A DNA stretch of 64,000 bases from Pedobacter yulinensis (GTDB lineage: Bacteria; Bacteroidota; Bacteroidia; Sphingobacteriales; Sphingobacteriaceae): positions 110,618-174,617 of the forward strand of contig NZ_KZ686272.1 of NCBI RefSeq assembly GCF_003029735.1, read 5' to 3'. The position numbers and the translations under genes were made by a program. The notes below the pieces were generated by a model that saw only the letters and a program-made list of their open reading frames with translations, was not told the DNA's origin and did not search any database. How positions within the stretch are numbered: the first letter of the stretch is position 1; every line of letters starts with the position of its first letter. Of the stretch, positions 9,001 to 16,895 are shown in pieces.

Positions 9001-9435
9001 GGTTATAAATAATTTTTTGTGTCCAGCTGTCGCGGTGCCATTCAATAGGGATGTTCGGTTGTAGCTGAACGCAAACATGTGTCACAGAAGGCCGCAGTGA
9101 GCTGCTTTTGGTAATCCTTATGAAAGAATGGTGCCCTGTGGCCGTGCACCAGGCAGGGTATCGGTAAACCGCTGGGATGTCCCGGCAAGATGTTGCCAGA
9201 CCCGGACAAAGTGGTCCCGGAGCTGTGTAAACCGTTCCCCAATGGGTAAATTTTGTGGAGCGGGTGTGGCGTGCGTGGTTCCCCATTGTGTGGAATGGAC
9301 TTGTGGCGGCCTGATCCTGCCTTGAGGCCATGCGTGGTCAGAATTGCCATAGCGGTCGGTCGGCCCAAAGTCATAAGCCCAGATCGATTTGAGCGAATGG
9401 CTTATTTGCCCTAATTTGCGGCAAAATCACGATTC
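9001..9435. other. Divergent intergenic region, no gene recognised
   Basis: 435 bases between the divergent LruC lipoprotein (minus) and the DUF3817 gene (plus). Open frames of up to ~110 codons on the minus strand have no signal peptide, domain or family resemblance and I do not call them. Both promoters must be here. CATGTTTG on the minus strand (about 9074-9081) is one base off the Bacteroidota -7 box, but no clear -33 element accompanies it. Confidence 0.5.
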
Positions 9436-9720
9436 ATGGGAAGTACGATCAACCTTTTTCGCAGGGTAGCCGTTTTGGAAGGCATCTCTTATTTGCTGCT
9501 GCTGTTTGTAGCCATGCCGCTGAAATACTTTGCAGACCTGCCCGCAGCAGTAAAATATACCGGCTGGGCACACGGGCTGCTGTTTGTGTTGTATGCAGCC
9601 TTGCTGGTCATGGCCTGGAGCGAGAAGCGGTGGTCGTTTGGCAAAGCGGCGTTGTTTTTTGTGTCATCGTTATTGCCCTTTGCACCGTTCTGGGTGGATA
9701 AGAAGCTGAAAGACGAATAA
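9436..9720 (+). CDS. DUF3817 small integral membrane protein
   Basis: A 94-residue protein of the DUF3817 family (YdzA-like). It has three hydrophobic segments: about residues 12-32 (VLEGISYLLLLFVAMPL), 42-61 (GWAHGLLFVLYAALLVMAW) and 68-86 (GKAALFFVSSLLPFAPFWV), with the family's conserved GxxE-GISYL start and the TGWAHGLLF and PFAPFW signatures. Length is normal for the family. The function is unknown. It stands alone, with its stop about 120 bases before a tRNA gene. Confidence 0.85.
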   Translation: MGSTINLFRRVAVLEGISYLLLLFVAMPLKYFADLPAAVKYTGWAHGLLFVLYAALLVMAWSEKRWSFGKAALFFVSSLLPFAPFWVDKKLKDE

Positions 9721-9786
9721 CACTCAGTTGTACTTGGTACATGGTCGTTAGCACTTACCATTTGTACTTAGAACTTAAATATATAT

Positions 9787-9817
9787 TTGCGAATAAGCGA
9801 ACGAATATCTATGTTTG
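9787..9817 (+). promoter_or_regulatory. Bacteroidota-type promoter of tRNA-Leu
   Basis: TTG at 9787-9789 and TATGTTTG at 9810-9817 match the -33 (TTG) and -7 (TAnnTTTG) elements of Bacteroidota housekeeping promoters, with 20 bases between them. Transcription would start near 9823, about 20 bases before the mature tRNA 5' end. Confidence 0.65.
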
Positions 9818-9843
9818 CAGCCCGTTCAGCAATGAACGGATCT

Positions 9844-9923
9844 GCCCAGCTGGCGGAATTGGTAGACGCGCTGGTCTCAAACACCAGTGGGAAACCGTGC
9901 CGGTTCGACTCCGGCGCTGGGTA
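9844..9923 (+). tRNA. tRNA-Leu (anticodon CAA)
   Basis: A complete cloverleaf can be drawn by eye. Acceptor arms GCCCAGC (9844-9850) and GCTGGGT (9916-9922) pair, with one G-T pair at the end; discriminator base A9923. The D arm has GCG/GCG stems around AATTGGTAGA. The anticodon stem CTGGT/ACCAG holds the loop CTCAAAC, giving anticodon CAA, which reads UUG leucine codons. The T arm is GCCGG-TTCGACT-CCGGC. The variable region is long enough for a class II leucine tRNA only in a minimal form (about 11 bases), as is common in Bacteroidota. The CCA end is not encoded. Confidence 0.95.
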
Positions 9924-9937
9924 CATTCAAACATGAT

Positions 9938-9977
9938 AAAGCCTTGTTAACTGCTAAGTTACAAGGCTTTTGTTTTT
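9938..9977 (+). terminator. Rho-independent terminator of tRNA-Leu
   Basis: Arms AAAGCCTTGT (9938-9947) and ACAAGGCTTT (9961-9970) pair perfectly, with a partly pairing 13-base loop, followed by TGTTTTTT. It lies 15 bases after the tRNA. Confidence 0.85.
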
Positions 9978-10164
9978 TCACAATTTTCCTTGCAGTTTGC
10001 ATTAAAGATGTGCCATGCCGGGGCAATCGTATATCCGCCGGTTCGGGAACGTCCGATATTACGTTGAGAAATCGGACAAGTGTTCGACAGAATTTCCCGT
10101 ACCCGGTACCTATCAGACGCATGTCCGATCTTAGGGGCTATCCCCAAATGAGCAGGCCTGCCCG

Positions 10165-11214
10165 TCAGCGTTCCAAATAAATCCGTTCTATTGCCCTGAT
10201 GATTGGGTCAAGTGCCAGCCCCTCATCCTGGTTTCCGAACACAACAATAGAGAATTTTTTCTCGGGATAACGTACATAATAAGATGAGAACCCTGTTGTT
10301 CCGCCACTATGCGAGATCCGTGTGGTATGATAGCGGTGTTTAATGTACCAGCCATAACCGTAGGCAACGTCGGGCGTTTCGTTTGAACTCGGGCTGAATA
10401 TTTCGTTCAGGGTTTGCTTTCTGACAGCTTTTCCGCATAAAGCGCCTGGTCCCAATGATAGAAATCGTCAATTGACGAATAGATCCCGCCATCGCCCTGC
10501 AGGTAACGGGCGGAACTCTGATCGTCCACCACAAGCTTGCCATTTTTCGGATTGTAGCCATAGGCACGGTTCGATATCCGGCCCTCCAGGTTGTTGAACG
10601 TCGAGTTGTACATTCTCAAAGGTTTGAATATATGGCGGCGAACAAATTCGTCAAAACGTAAGCCGGATGCTTTTTCCACGATCAATCCCAACAGCACATA
10701 TGCTGTATTGCTGTACGAGAACTTTGTGCCGGGTTTAAAATTTGTGCTGTCCTGTCTGGCCACGATGCGCAGCACATCGATATCTTTTAACGGGCGGGTC
10801 GTCGGAACGCTGCCATAGCTCTGCAGCCCCGACGTATGGTTGATCATTTGTTGACCGTAATTTCTCTGGTTGATGGTGGCAGCCCGGGAAAGAAACGAGC
10901 CAGCCGGTCATCGAGGCCAAGCTTACCCTGGTCGCGGAGCATGAGGATCGCCATTGCGGTAAAAGGTTTGGTTACTGAAGCGATCCGGTAATTGGTTTTG
11001 TTCGTAGCCCTCATTTTTCTGGCGATATCAGCATACCCGAATGATCGCCTGTAAAGTTTCCGGCCATCCCGGATAATCATGACACTGATCCCGCTGGTCT
11101 CAGGGGCATTGTACCGGCTGAAGATGCTGTCTACAGCCCTAACCTGCTGTAAGGTCGATTGAGCAAACAAATCGCCAACCAGCAAGTACTGAGTAATACA
11201 AAAAGAAATTTCAT
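10165..11214 (-). pseudogene. Serine hydrolase (beta-lactamase / class C fold), three frameshifts
   Basis: The remains of one ~345-residue secreted serine hydrolase, readable only by changing frame three times. From ATG 11214 the signal peptide begins (MKFLFVLLSTCWLA), then the frame shifts near 11161-11175 into FAQSTLQQVRAV. The middle carries the SxxK nucleophile motif as SVTK. A second shift near 10845, at an ATGA, leads into INHTSGLQSYG and the YSN motif. A third shift between about 10407 and 10455 leads into the HSGG motif and the C-terminus. All three catalytic motifs survive, so the decay is recent or the shifts are sequencing errors. An intact but distant relative lies at 13166-14557. 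Confidence 0.85.
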
Positions 11215-11468
11215 GTAAAGCGGTTTGTTGACGAAAGATAGGAATTGAGCAACCGGTCCGCAAAGGGCTTTTGACAATCCTTGGCAGACGCAACTTTTTT
11301 TAAACGCTTAAAGTTTAACCCAGGCACAACTCATCGCGACGGATCGCAACTCCAGTTTGAAGGGCTGAATCAGACAGAAGGGGGGCATGATACGATTCAA
11401 TCTTTTGTGAAATCAGCATCCTCAATCTTCACGCGCCTGATCCGGCCACCTTCTTTATCAAACACTCA

Positions 11469-12206
11469 TTAGCCATAAAGCACCTGGCAATTTTCACAGT
11501 AGAAACTTCTGCGGTTGGTTTTGCCGGTATGGGCTTTTGTAAACGGGATCTTGCAGCGCGGGCAAGTTTTTTTGGTATGCGCCAGCCAATGCTTTTTCAG
11601 TGTAAATTCTTTTTTCCATTCCAGGAACTGAAAGGCATACATTCTCGTTTCCCTGACCATTTCCTTTAATTTGGCCTCTGGAAGTGCGCCGACTGCAGAC
11701 AAAGGATGCACTTTGATGCGGAACAGGACCTCGTTCTTGATGATGTTGCCGCTGCCAGCAAAAATATCCTGGTTCAGCAGCGCATCGCAGGCAAGCATTT
11801 CTGGCAGTCCTTTCAACTTCCTGATCGCTTTTGAAGCTTTCCATTCATCGGCCATGACATCGCCCGACCAGTCATATAGTGTGTCTACATGGCTGTCGAA
11901 GATTTTGACCGAACATGCATAAAAATTGAGTTCGTCCTTTTCGAATTGCAGGCTTAACCGTACAGGCGATTCCTTTCGTTCATTGATGCGGTATGTTCCG
12001 AACAACAGGAAATGAATGCGGAGGGTTAAGTTTTTGAAACATACCAGGAAGTGTTTTCCCCATGACCGGAAGCTTTCTACCTGCTGGCCTTCCAGCAAAC
12101 TTTGGTCTACTTTACTGTTGCCTTCAACGGCAAGAATCTTTTTTCCTTCCAGGTGAAGTTCTTCGACGGCTTCCTGCAATATAACAATGGATGGTCCTTC
12201 AGGCAT
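11469..12206 (-). CDS. nei: Endonuclease VIII-like DNA glycosylase / AP lyase (Fpg/Nei family)
   Basis: A base-excision repair enzyme of 245 residues that removes oxidised bases and cuts at the abasic site. The start is fixed by the invariant MPEGP: after removal of Met, Pro1 is the catalytic nucleophile and the next Glu is catalytic. The helix-two-turn-helix region reads LLNQDIFAGSGNIIKNEVLFR (about residues 155-175). The C-terminal zinc finger has Cys215, Cys218, Cys237 and Cys240 with NRRSFYCENC, where the conserved Arg contacts the DNA phosphate. Length is somewhat short, as in the Nei1-like branch. It is transcribed away from the XRE regulator at 12432. Confidence 0.9.
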   Translation of the reverse strand: MPEGPSIVILQEAVEELHLEGKKILAVEGNSKVDQSLLEGQQVESFRSWGKHFLVCFKNLTLRIHFLLFGTYRINERKESPVRLSLQFEKDELNFYACSVKIFDSHVDTLYDWSGDVMADEWKASKAIRKLKGLPEMLACDALLNQDIFAGSGNIIKNEVLFRIKVHPLSAVGALPEAKLKEMVRETRMYAFQFLEWKKEFTLKKHWLAHTKKTCPRCKIPFTKAHTGKTNRRSFYCENCQVLYG

Positions 12207-12351
12207 ATGGTTTCTTGCGCATTGTTCTATTCTTCGGCTGCACGACCGGCTCACCGTCGGCGTCAGGAAGAGAAATGCTTCCTGAATTAAACACGGATCT
12301 GGGGCAATAGTTGTTGCCCGCGCGACAATATCTGCCATGGTTAATTGTCAA

Positions 12352-12372
12352 AATTTCACTGCCAGTGAAATT
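12352..12372. promoter_or_regulatory. 21-bp palindrome, possible operator
   Basis: AATTTCACTG (12352-12361) and CAGTGAAATT (12363-12372) are perfect inverted copies around a single C. It sits between the divergent nei gene (start 12206) and the XRE regulator (start 12432), about 60 bases before the regulator. There is no T-run, so it is not a good terminator. XRE regulators commonly bind such sites and control their own gene; this pairing is inference. Confidence 0.5.
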
Positions 12373-12431
12373 CGGATCACATCTTTTACCGGAAAGTAGT
12401 AGCTTTAACCAGCTATTGGTGCACAAAGCAG

Positions 12432-13067
12432 ATGAAGACGCTGAAACAGCTCAGACTGGCAAAACAATTATCTCAGCAGGAGCTTGCAGGCCTCTCGGGT
12501 ATCTCTCTTCGAACCATACAACGCATGGAAAAGAACCAGTCGTCAGGCAGCCCATATGTCATCCGAAGCCTTTGTACAGCACTTCAGATCTCGCCTCATG
12601 AACTGTTTACCCCGAAAGCAGCCGAACCTGTCGATCACCAGGCGGAATGGGCGGAGAACGCGGCGGCGACCGATGCCCGGACTCCTGTCTCATTGGCAAA
12701 GAACAGGCACGTCAAGATCATTAATTTAGGCGCGCTTTCGGTACTTCTTTTTCCCTTTTTGAATCTGGTCGTCGTGCCCGTCCTATACGGGGTCTTTCAC
12801 CGGAAGATCAATGCCCCGGCCGCCCGGGAAGATGCACTGCGGATCATCAGCTTCCAGATCATCTGGAGTCTCGTTACCGCGGTTTGTCTGGTTATGACAC
12901 CCTTGCTCGACCATCTGATCTGGAATATCGGTGAAATCCTGGACGTTCCTTTATTTCTGTGGCTTTACCTCATCCTGCTGATCGGGCACATTTTTTCGAC
13001 GCTATACCTTGCTTGGAAACTGAATCAGAAAAAGGCGGTGAGTAAAGCCTTTCCTAACTTTTTTTGA
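12432..13067 (+). CDS. XRE-family regulator with C-terminal membrane domain
   Basis: A 211-residue protein joining an N-terminal helix-turn-helix (about residues 3-58; LRLAKQLSQQELAGLSGISLRTIQRMEK) to a membrane domain. After a polar linker (about 60-90) come three or four hydrophobic segments, at about 95-120, 138-162 and 170-197, resembling the DUF4870-type membrane module found in other Bacteroidota XRE proteins. The protein would sit at the inner membrane with its DNA-binding end in the cytoplasm, so it may sense a membrane or envelope signal. A 21-bp palindrome lies ~60 bases upstream. The target genes are unknown; the serine hydrolase that starts 98 bases downstream on the same strand is a candidate. 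Confidence 0.82.
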   Translation: MKTLKQLRLAKQLSQQELAGLSGISLRTIQRMEKNQSSGSPYVIRSLCTALQISPHELFTPKAAEPVDHQAEWAENAAATDARTPVSLAKNRHVKIINLGALSVLLFPFLNLVVVPVLYGVFHRKINAPAAREDALRIISFQIIWSLVTAVCLVMTPLLDHLIWNIGEILDVPLFLWLYLILLIGHIFSTLYLAWKLNQKKAVSKAFPNFF

Positions 13068-13165
13068 GCAGGACAGGCCGACCTGGCATAACATTGTCAT
13101 ATAATTGACGCCCTCCTTGCTGCAGCGGAAAGAAGGCGGTTGCTGTAGTTTTACCGAAAAAAAAT

Positions 13166-14557
13166 ATGTCAGGTAAATATTTGATAGCGGTACTCCTCGG
13201 TTTCCTGCTTTGCGGTACAACCGCCTCTGCCCAGACCGTTCTGGCCGATTCAACCACTGCAAAATTAAACGAGGCTGTAGCAGGATTTCAAAACCGTTAC
13301 CATGCACCCGGTTTGGTTCTGGTGATTGTTTATAAAGACAACGTCTTGTTCGCTGGCGCTTCGGGTTATACCGACCTGGAAAGTAAAACCCCTGCAACCA
13401 TTGATTCAAAATTCCAGCTTCAGTCGTTGAGCAAGCTTTTTACCGCGACGCTGGCCATGAAACTCTGGGAGCGAGGTGTGATAGGCCTGGATACCGACAT
13501 CCGGAAACTGGTGCCGGAGTTCAGAGGGCAAAACCGCGGCCGGCCAGCCAGCGGAACAATGATGATCGAATTGCTGACACATTCGTCGGGCTTGCCCAGA
13601 AATGCGGCTGCCGATGTGACTTTTGCCCGGCAAATTCAGCAATGGCAGCTCAACGGGAAATTGAACGGCCCCGTACAGGCAGCTACTTTGGCTGCGTTCC
13701 TGAAGTCGCTGGGTACAGCTTCCAGGGAACATCCGGAATTTGACTTGCTGCCGCCAGACAGCAGGCAATATTCGAATATGGGTTATACCTTACTCGGCAT
13801 CGGGCTTGGCCGAGCAGCAAAAACCACATTTGAGGCTGCCGTTATAAAGGGGATCTGCCAGCCGCTTGGCATGCCGGCTACCGGTTTCGGGACCATGAGC
13901 CATGCTATGAATACGATCGCTACAGGTTATTCTTACCGGGAGGAAACGCAATCGTTTGTCCGGACACCCGGATTTAAGGTCAATGCGAGTGCGCCGGCCG
14001 GCGGCATGTTTTCTACCGGCAGGGATATGGCCAGGTTTATCAGTGCACAATTCTCAGAAGACAAAGCAGTGTTATCGCCAAAGACGATCCGGATGATGCA
14101 TGCGCTTGGGATAGGCTGGCAGCGGTCCTATCCCTTTGTAAAACACGAAGGCGCAATGCTGGGCGCCAGAACCGAAATAGTTATTCATCCCAAAGCAAAA
14201 TTGGGTTGGGTGGTGTTAACAAACGCGACCGATTTCGAGTTTGGCAGGCTCAATGAATATATTGCCGGATTGCTTTTGCCCCTGTTTGCCGAGCAACCCG
14301 TAACAAACATTGATGCTTATGCCGGGACCTACTACCTGGAGGGCAGCAATGAAACGCTCAGGATATACAAACAGGACGGCAGGCTGTTCTCGACTTACCT
14401 CGAAGATCTGCTGCCGCAAGAACCCCTGGTGTTTTCGGGCAGCAACGCCCTCAAGGCAAGAGGGCATAACGGTCATGATGTTACTTACCAGTTTTTAGCA
14501 GCCGGGGGAAAGGTCTTGTCGCTGAGGCTTGATCAATTGACCTGGATTAAGAAATAG
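13166..14557 (+). CDS. Secreted serine hydrolase (beta-lactamase / penicillin-binding-protein-like, class C fold)
   Basis: A 463-residue exported protein. The signal peptide is residues 1-22 (cleavage after SAQ or ASA). The SxxK motif is Ser87-Leu-Ser-Lys90 (QLQSLSKLF), Ser87 being the nucleophile, and the second motif YSN is at 202-204. The third motif region is less clear; VKHEGAMLGAR near residue 330 fills the HxG position. After about residue 375 there is an extra C-terminal beta domain (DAYAGTYYLEGSNETLRIY), typical of the DUF3471-like tail of such hydrolases. The substrate may be a peptide, ester or beta-lactam; the family does not settle this. It lies just downstream of a membrane-linked XRE regulator. 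Confidence 0.87.
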   Translation: MSGKYLIAVLLGFLLCGTTASAQTVLADSTTAKLNEAVAGFQNRYHAPGLVLVIVYKDNVLFAGASGYTDLESKTPATIDSKFQLQSLSKLFTATLAMKLWERGVIGLDTDIRKLVPEFRGQNRGRPASGTMMIELLTHSSGLPRNAAADVTFARQIQQWQLNGKLNGPVQAATLAAFLKSLGTASREHPEFDLLPPDSRQYSNMGYTLLGIGLGRAAKTTFEAAVIKGICQPLGMPATGFGTMSHAMNTIATGYSYREETQSFVRTPGFKVNASAPAGGMFSTGRDMARFISAQFSEDKAVLSPKTIRMMHALGIGWQRSYPFVKHEGAMLGARTEIVIHPKAKLGWVVLTNATDFEFGRLNEYIAGLLLPLFAEQPVTNIDAYAGTYYLEGSNETLRIYKQDGRLFSTYLEDLLPQEPLVFSGSNALKARGHNGHDVTYQFLAAGGKVLSLRLDQLTWIKK

Positions 14558-14714
14558 CAGCTCAATGGCATGTGGCTTGTGAACGGATCAATCCCAGCAA
14601 CCCGGTTCGCTGAAACTGTACATATGCCTTCAACATCCGGGCAAGTTAAGGGAAGCGCTGTTTGTTCTACCAGGGAATGACGGTTTTATTCAATTTTTTA
14701 AGGGGCCGCCGATG

Positions 14715-14722
14715 TACTTTTG
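14715..14722 (+). promoter_or_regulatory. Possible -7 promoter element
   Basis: TACTTTTG matches TAnnTTTG fully and lies 57 bases before the SRPBCC gene. No clear TTG is seen ~20 bases upstream, so the call rests on one element. Confidence 0.35.
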
Positions 14723-14779
14723 ATGCAGCAAGGGGCTAAAAAATCGCTCTATGTTAAAAAAATCTTTAATTGATAGACC

Positions 14780-15238
14780 ATGTTCGAACCACAAACCATT
14801 GTCAGAACGCTGCGGTTGTCAGCTACCCCCAGCCAGGTATGGGACGCTTTAACAAATCCCGAAAAAACAAGGTTGTTTATGTTTAACTGTTCCGTCGCGT
14901 CCGACTGGGAGGTCGGTCATCCCATTCGCTGGAGCGGGAATTATGAAGGTTATGAAAGCGGCGAGCGTGGTGTGATCCTTGCCTGCGAACCGGGCAGGTT
15001 GCTGCGGTATTCGTCTTTCGACCCGAACTTTGGCTTTCCTGATGTACCCGAAAACCACCTGCATATTACCTATACCCTTCATTCCGAAGGCGAGGAAACG
15101 ATGCTTGTTACGCAAATTGAGAACTTCAACGGCAATGAGCAGCGCACAGCGCACATCGCTGCCGGCTGGGACCGGATTGTGCTGCCCGCTCTGCAAGCGC
15201 TGTTTGCCGGCAAGGCCGTTGATGGCAAGGGACGATAG
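14780..15238 (+). CDS. SRPBCC (AHSA1-like) domain protein
   Basis: A 152-residue cytoplasmic protein of the START/SRPBCC superfamily, the Activator of Hsp90 homologue branch. Family signatures: the first strand and helix RTLRLSATPSQVWDALTNPEKT (about residues 9-30), SDWEVGHPIRWSG (about 43-55), and the last long helix GWDRIVLPALQALFAG (about 130-145). The fold makes a deep hydrophobic pocket for a small ligand, but ligands in this branch are mostly unknown. A single-gene unit; an ACGATAGCTATCGT palindrome lies at its stop codon (15232-15245) and may serve as a weak 3' hairpin. Confidence 0.85.
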   Translation: MFEPQTIVRTLRLSATPSQVWDALTNPEKTRLFMFNCSVASDWEVGHPIRWSGNYEGYESGERGVILACEPGRLLRYSSFDPNFGFPDVPENHLHITYTLHSEGEETMLVTQIENFNGNEQRTAHIAAGWDRIVLPALQALFAGKAVDGKGR

Positions 15239-15346
15239 CTATCGTTGCGAGCGAGTGAATCAATTTAGACGGCCTTATGGCCTATAAAGTATTTTGGCTT
15301 TACCCTGTGGAATTGAGGCGGCCTATGCATCATCAAGAAAAACCCC

Positions 15347-15691
15347 ATGAAACCACTTCAATTTTTGCTCCTGTTCTGTTTGTTGCCCGTTTTTTCAAAC
15401 CAGCTGTTTGCGCAGGAAAAGACCGGACTTCGTCCCAGTTTTTCTACCGTTACAAAGCCTGAGCTGTTATGGTTGGTCCATATCGGAAAAAAAACATTTA
15501 CACTTAAAAAATCGCAGGTAGACAGCCTGGCCATGCAGGAAAGGATTGAGAAAGTCAGGCTCGAGACAGGGCCAGAGGCGACAGCCATTTATGGTTCCAG
15601 GGCCGCACATGGTGTCGTCATCATTCAGCTCAAAAAGACGCTTCCGCGCAAAGTGTACAGAGAGCTCAGGAAACAACTGGCGCCCTTTTGA
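15347..15691 (+). CDS. Small secreted protein with TonB-plug-like C-terminus
   Basis: A 114-residue exported protein: signal peptide 1-22 (cleavage after LFA), then about 90 residues. The C-terminal part (about 75-98) reads ATAIYGSRAAHGVVIIQLKK, closely like the plug of the SusC-type receptor in this same window (SATAIYGARGSNGVILITTKR), including the YG.R...GV.I block. The usual strand before it (DVSSIEVLKD) is replaced by RIEKVRLETGPE. There is no barrel, no STN domain and no carboxypeptidase-like domain, so it is not a receptor. It could be a free plug-like periplasmic protein or a remnant. I do not know a function. Confidence 0.7.
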   Translation: MKPLQFLLLFCLLPVFSNQLFAQEKTGLRPSFSTVTKPELLWLVHIGKKTFTLKKSQVDSLAMQERIEKVRLETGPEATAIYGSRAAHGVVIIQLKKTLPRKVYRELRKQLAPF

Positions 15692-15812
15692 CATGGCCAT
15701 GCTGATCAGGTTACCGCAACCTGGCCTAAACGACCCCTTTTTTGTCCCCAATTGCCCCCATGCAGCTTCGAACCATCCGTTAACTTTGGCTGTCTGTAAA
15801 TACCGTGAACAT

Positions 15813-16361
15813 ATGAGAAAGGTAACCTTCACTATGAACATCAGCCTGGATGGCTATTGCGACCACACGATTGGCGAGCCCGATGAAGAGGTGATGAGCT
15901 ACTTCGCCGAACAGGTGCGGGGCGTGGATGTGTTTTTCTTTGGCCGTATCATGTATCAGCTGATGTTTCCGTATTGGGCTGATGTGGCCCGGGAACAATC
16001 GGGTACTGCTGCTGAAAACCGTTTTGCAGTTGCTTTAACCGCCGCAAAAAAGGTCGTTGTCTCGACAACGCTAAGTGAAAAAACTGCGGATATCGTCCTG
16101 GTGCGGAGCAATCCTGCAGAAGCACTTTTGAAACTGAAACACCAGCCTGGAGGCCTTATTTCGGTCGATAGTGTAAGCATGCTGCCCGAATTGGTCGCAG
16201 CAGACCTTATAGATGAATTCAACCTGGTGGTCCATCCGGTAATGGTGGGCAAAGGCCGGCGCCTGCTCGACGCCGCCACATTGCAGGACAAACTTAAACT
16301 GAAGCTTAACGAAGTGGTGAAATTCAAGTCGGGTTGTGTGGCGCTGCATTATACCAGGTAG
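15813..16361 (+). CDS. Dihydrofolate reductase-fold protein (RibD C-terminal domain family)
   Basis: A 182-residue NADPH-binding-fold protein of the RibD_C / YyaP-like branch. The N-terminus RKVTFTMNISLDGYCDH fits the first strand of these proteins and fixes the start at the ATG at 15813. FFFGRIMYQLM (about residues 40-50) is the cofactor-loop motif, and ISVDSVSMLPELVAADLIDEF (about 113-134) with HPVMVGKGRRLLD (about 140-152) is the conserved second half. Such proteins sit outside riboflavin operons in many genomes and their substrate is not known. It is not a true FolA: no folate-binding acidic residue pattern is evident. Confidence 0.87.
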   Translation: MRKVTFTMNISLDGYCDHTIGEPDEEVMSYFAEQVRGVDVFFFGRIMYQLMFPYWADVAREQSGTAAENRFAVALTAAKKVVVSTTLSEKTADIVLVRSNPAEALLKLKHQPGGLISVDSVSMLPELVAADLIDEFNLVVHPVMVGKGRRLLDAATLQDKLKLKLNEVVKFKSGCVALHYTR

Positions 16362-16399
16362 CCGGTCAGATTGACCAGTCAGGTTGTCTGTGCAGGCAT

Positions 16400-16825
16400 T
16401 CAGGACCCTGCCTTTTGCCGCAAGACCAGGCCACTCAGGGAGCTGCCAATTAGGCCCAGTACGAGCGCAATGAATGCACCGGCCTTTCCGCTGCCCGAGC
16501 CCAATGCTGCGCCGGCACTTGTGCTGAGATGGATAAGGCTGATCAGAACAGCTACAAGGCCCGTTGTCAGGCCAATTTTAGCCAGGGTGCGCCTGCGCCT
16601 TATTTTTGCCATGCCGCCTCCAACTACACTAACCACGGCAAGTAACCCGGCCGCGATCGATTTTGACCGTCCGGCAGTAAGGCCTGTTACCGGGGCATTT
16701 TCTGGCTTCGGGAGCTGGCTGTCAGAAGCCTGACCGGTCAGCGCTGCATTTGCAGCTGTGGAAAACGTCAGCCATACAGACAACAGCAGTACGGCGGCGA
16801 AAAACAGACGAGGGGAAATAGCCAT
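16400..16825 (-). CDS. Small membrane protein with signal peptide, unknown function
   Basis: 141 residues from the ATG at 16825, chosen because it starts a good signal peptide (ISPRLFFAAVLLLSVWLTF, cleavage after ANA); the longer open frame upstream has no such feature. A polar stretch (about 28-50) is followed by two or three hydrophobic segments: about 50-65 (SIAAGLLAVVSVVGGGM), a very basic short loop (KIRRRR), 75-95 (IGLTTGLVAVLISLIHL), and 112-132 (AFIALVLGLIGSSLSGLVL). The glycine- and alanine-rich helices suggest a small oligomeric membrane protein. No family recognised. It lies 70 bases downstream of an AraC-type regulator on the same strand. Confidence 0.6.
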   Translation of the reverse strand: MAISPRLFFAAVLLLSVWLTFSTAANAALTGQASDSQLPKPENAPVTGLTAGRSKSIAAGLLAVVSVVGGGMAKIRRRRTLAKIGLTTGLVAVLISLIHLSTSAGAALGSGSGKAGAFIALVLGLIGSSLSGLVLRQKAGS

Positions 16826-16895
16826 ATATTTTCTAATGAGTTTTTTCAGGCAAGTTAAGGCGCTTGGAAAGCCGGAAATTGTAAAAAAGCGGCAT

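Noticed and set aside
9042..9374. 110-codon minus-strand frame in the intergenic region upstream of LruC lipoprotein 1
   Set aside because: Pro/His/Gly-rich random-looking composition, no start context, no family; kept as intergenic.
15232..15245. Palindrome ACGATAGCTATCGT as an operator
   Set aside because: It spans the SRPBCC stop codon and has no relation to a promoter; a weak 3' hairpin is more likely.
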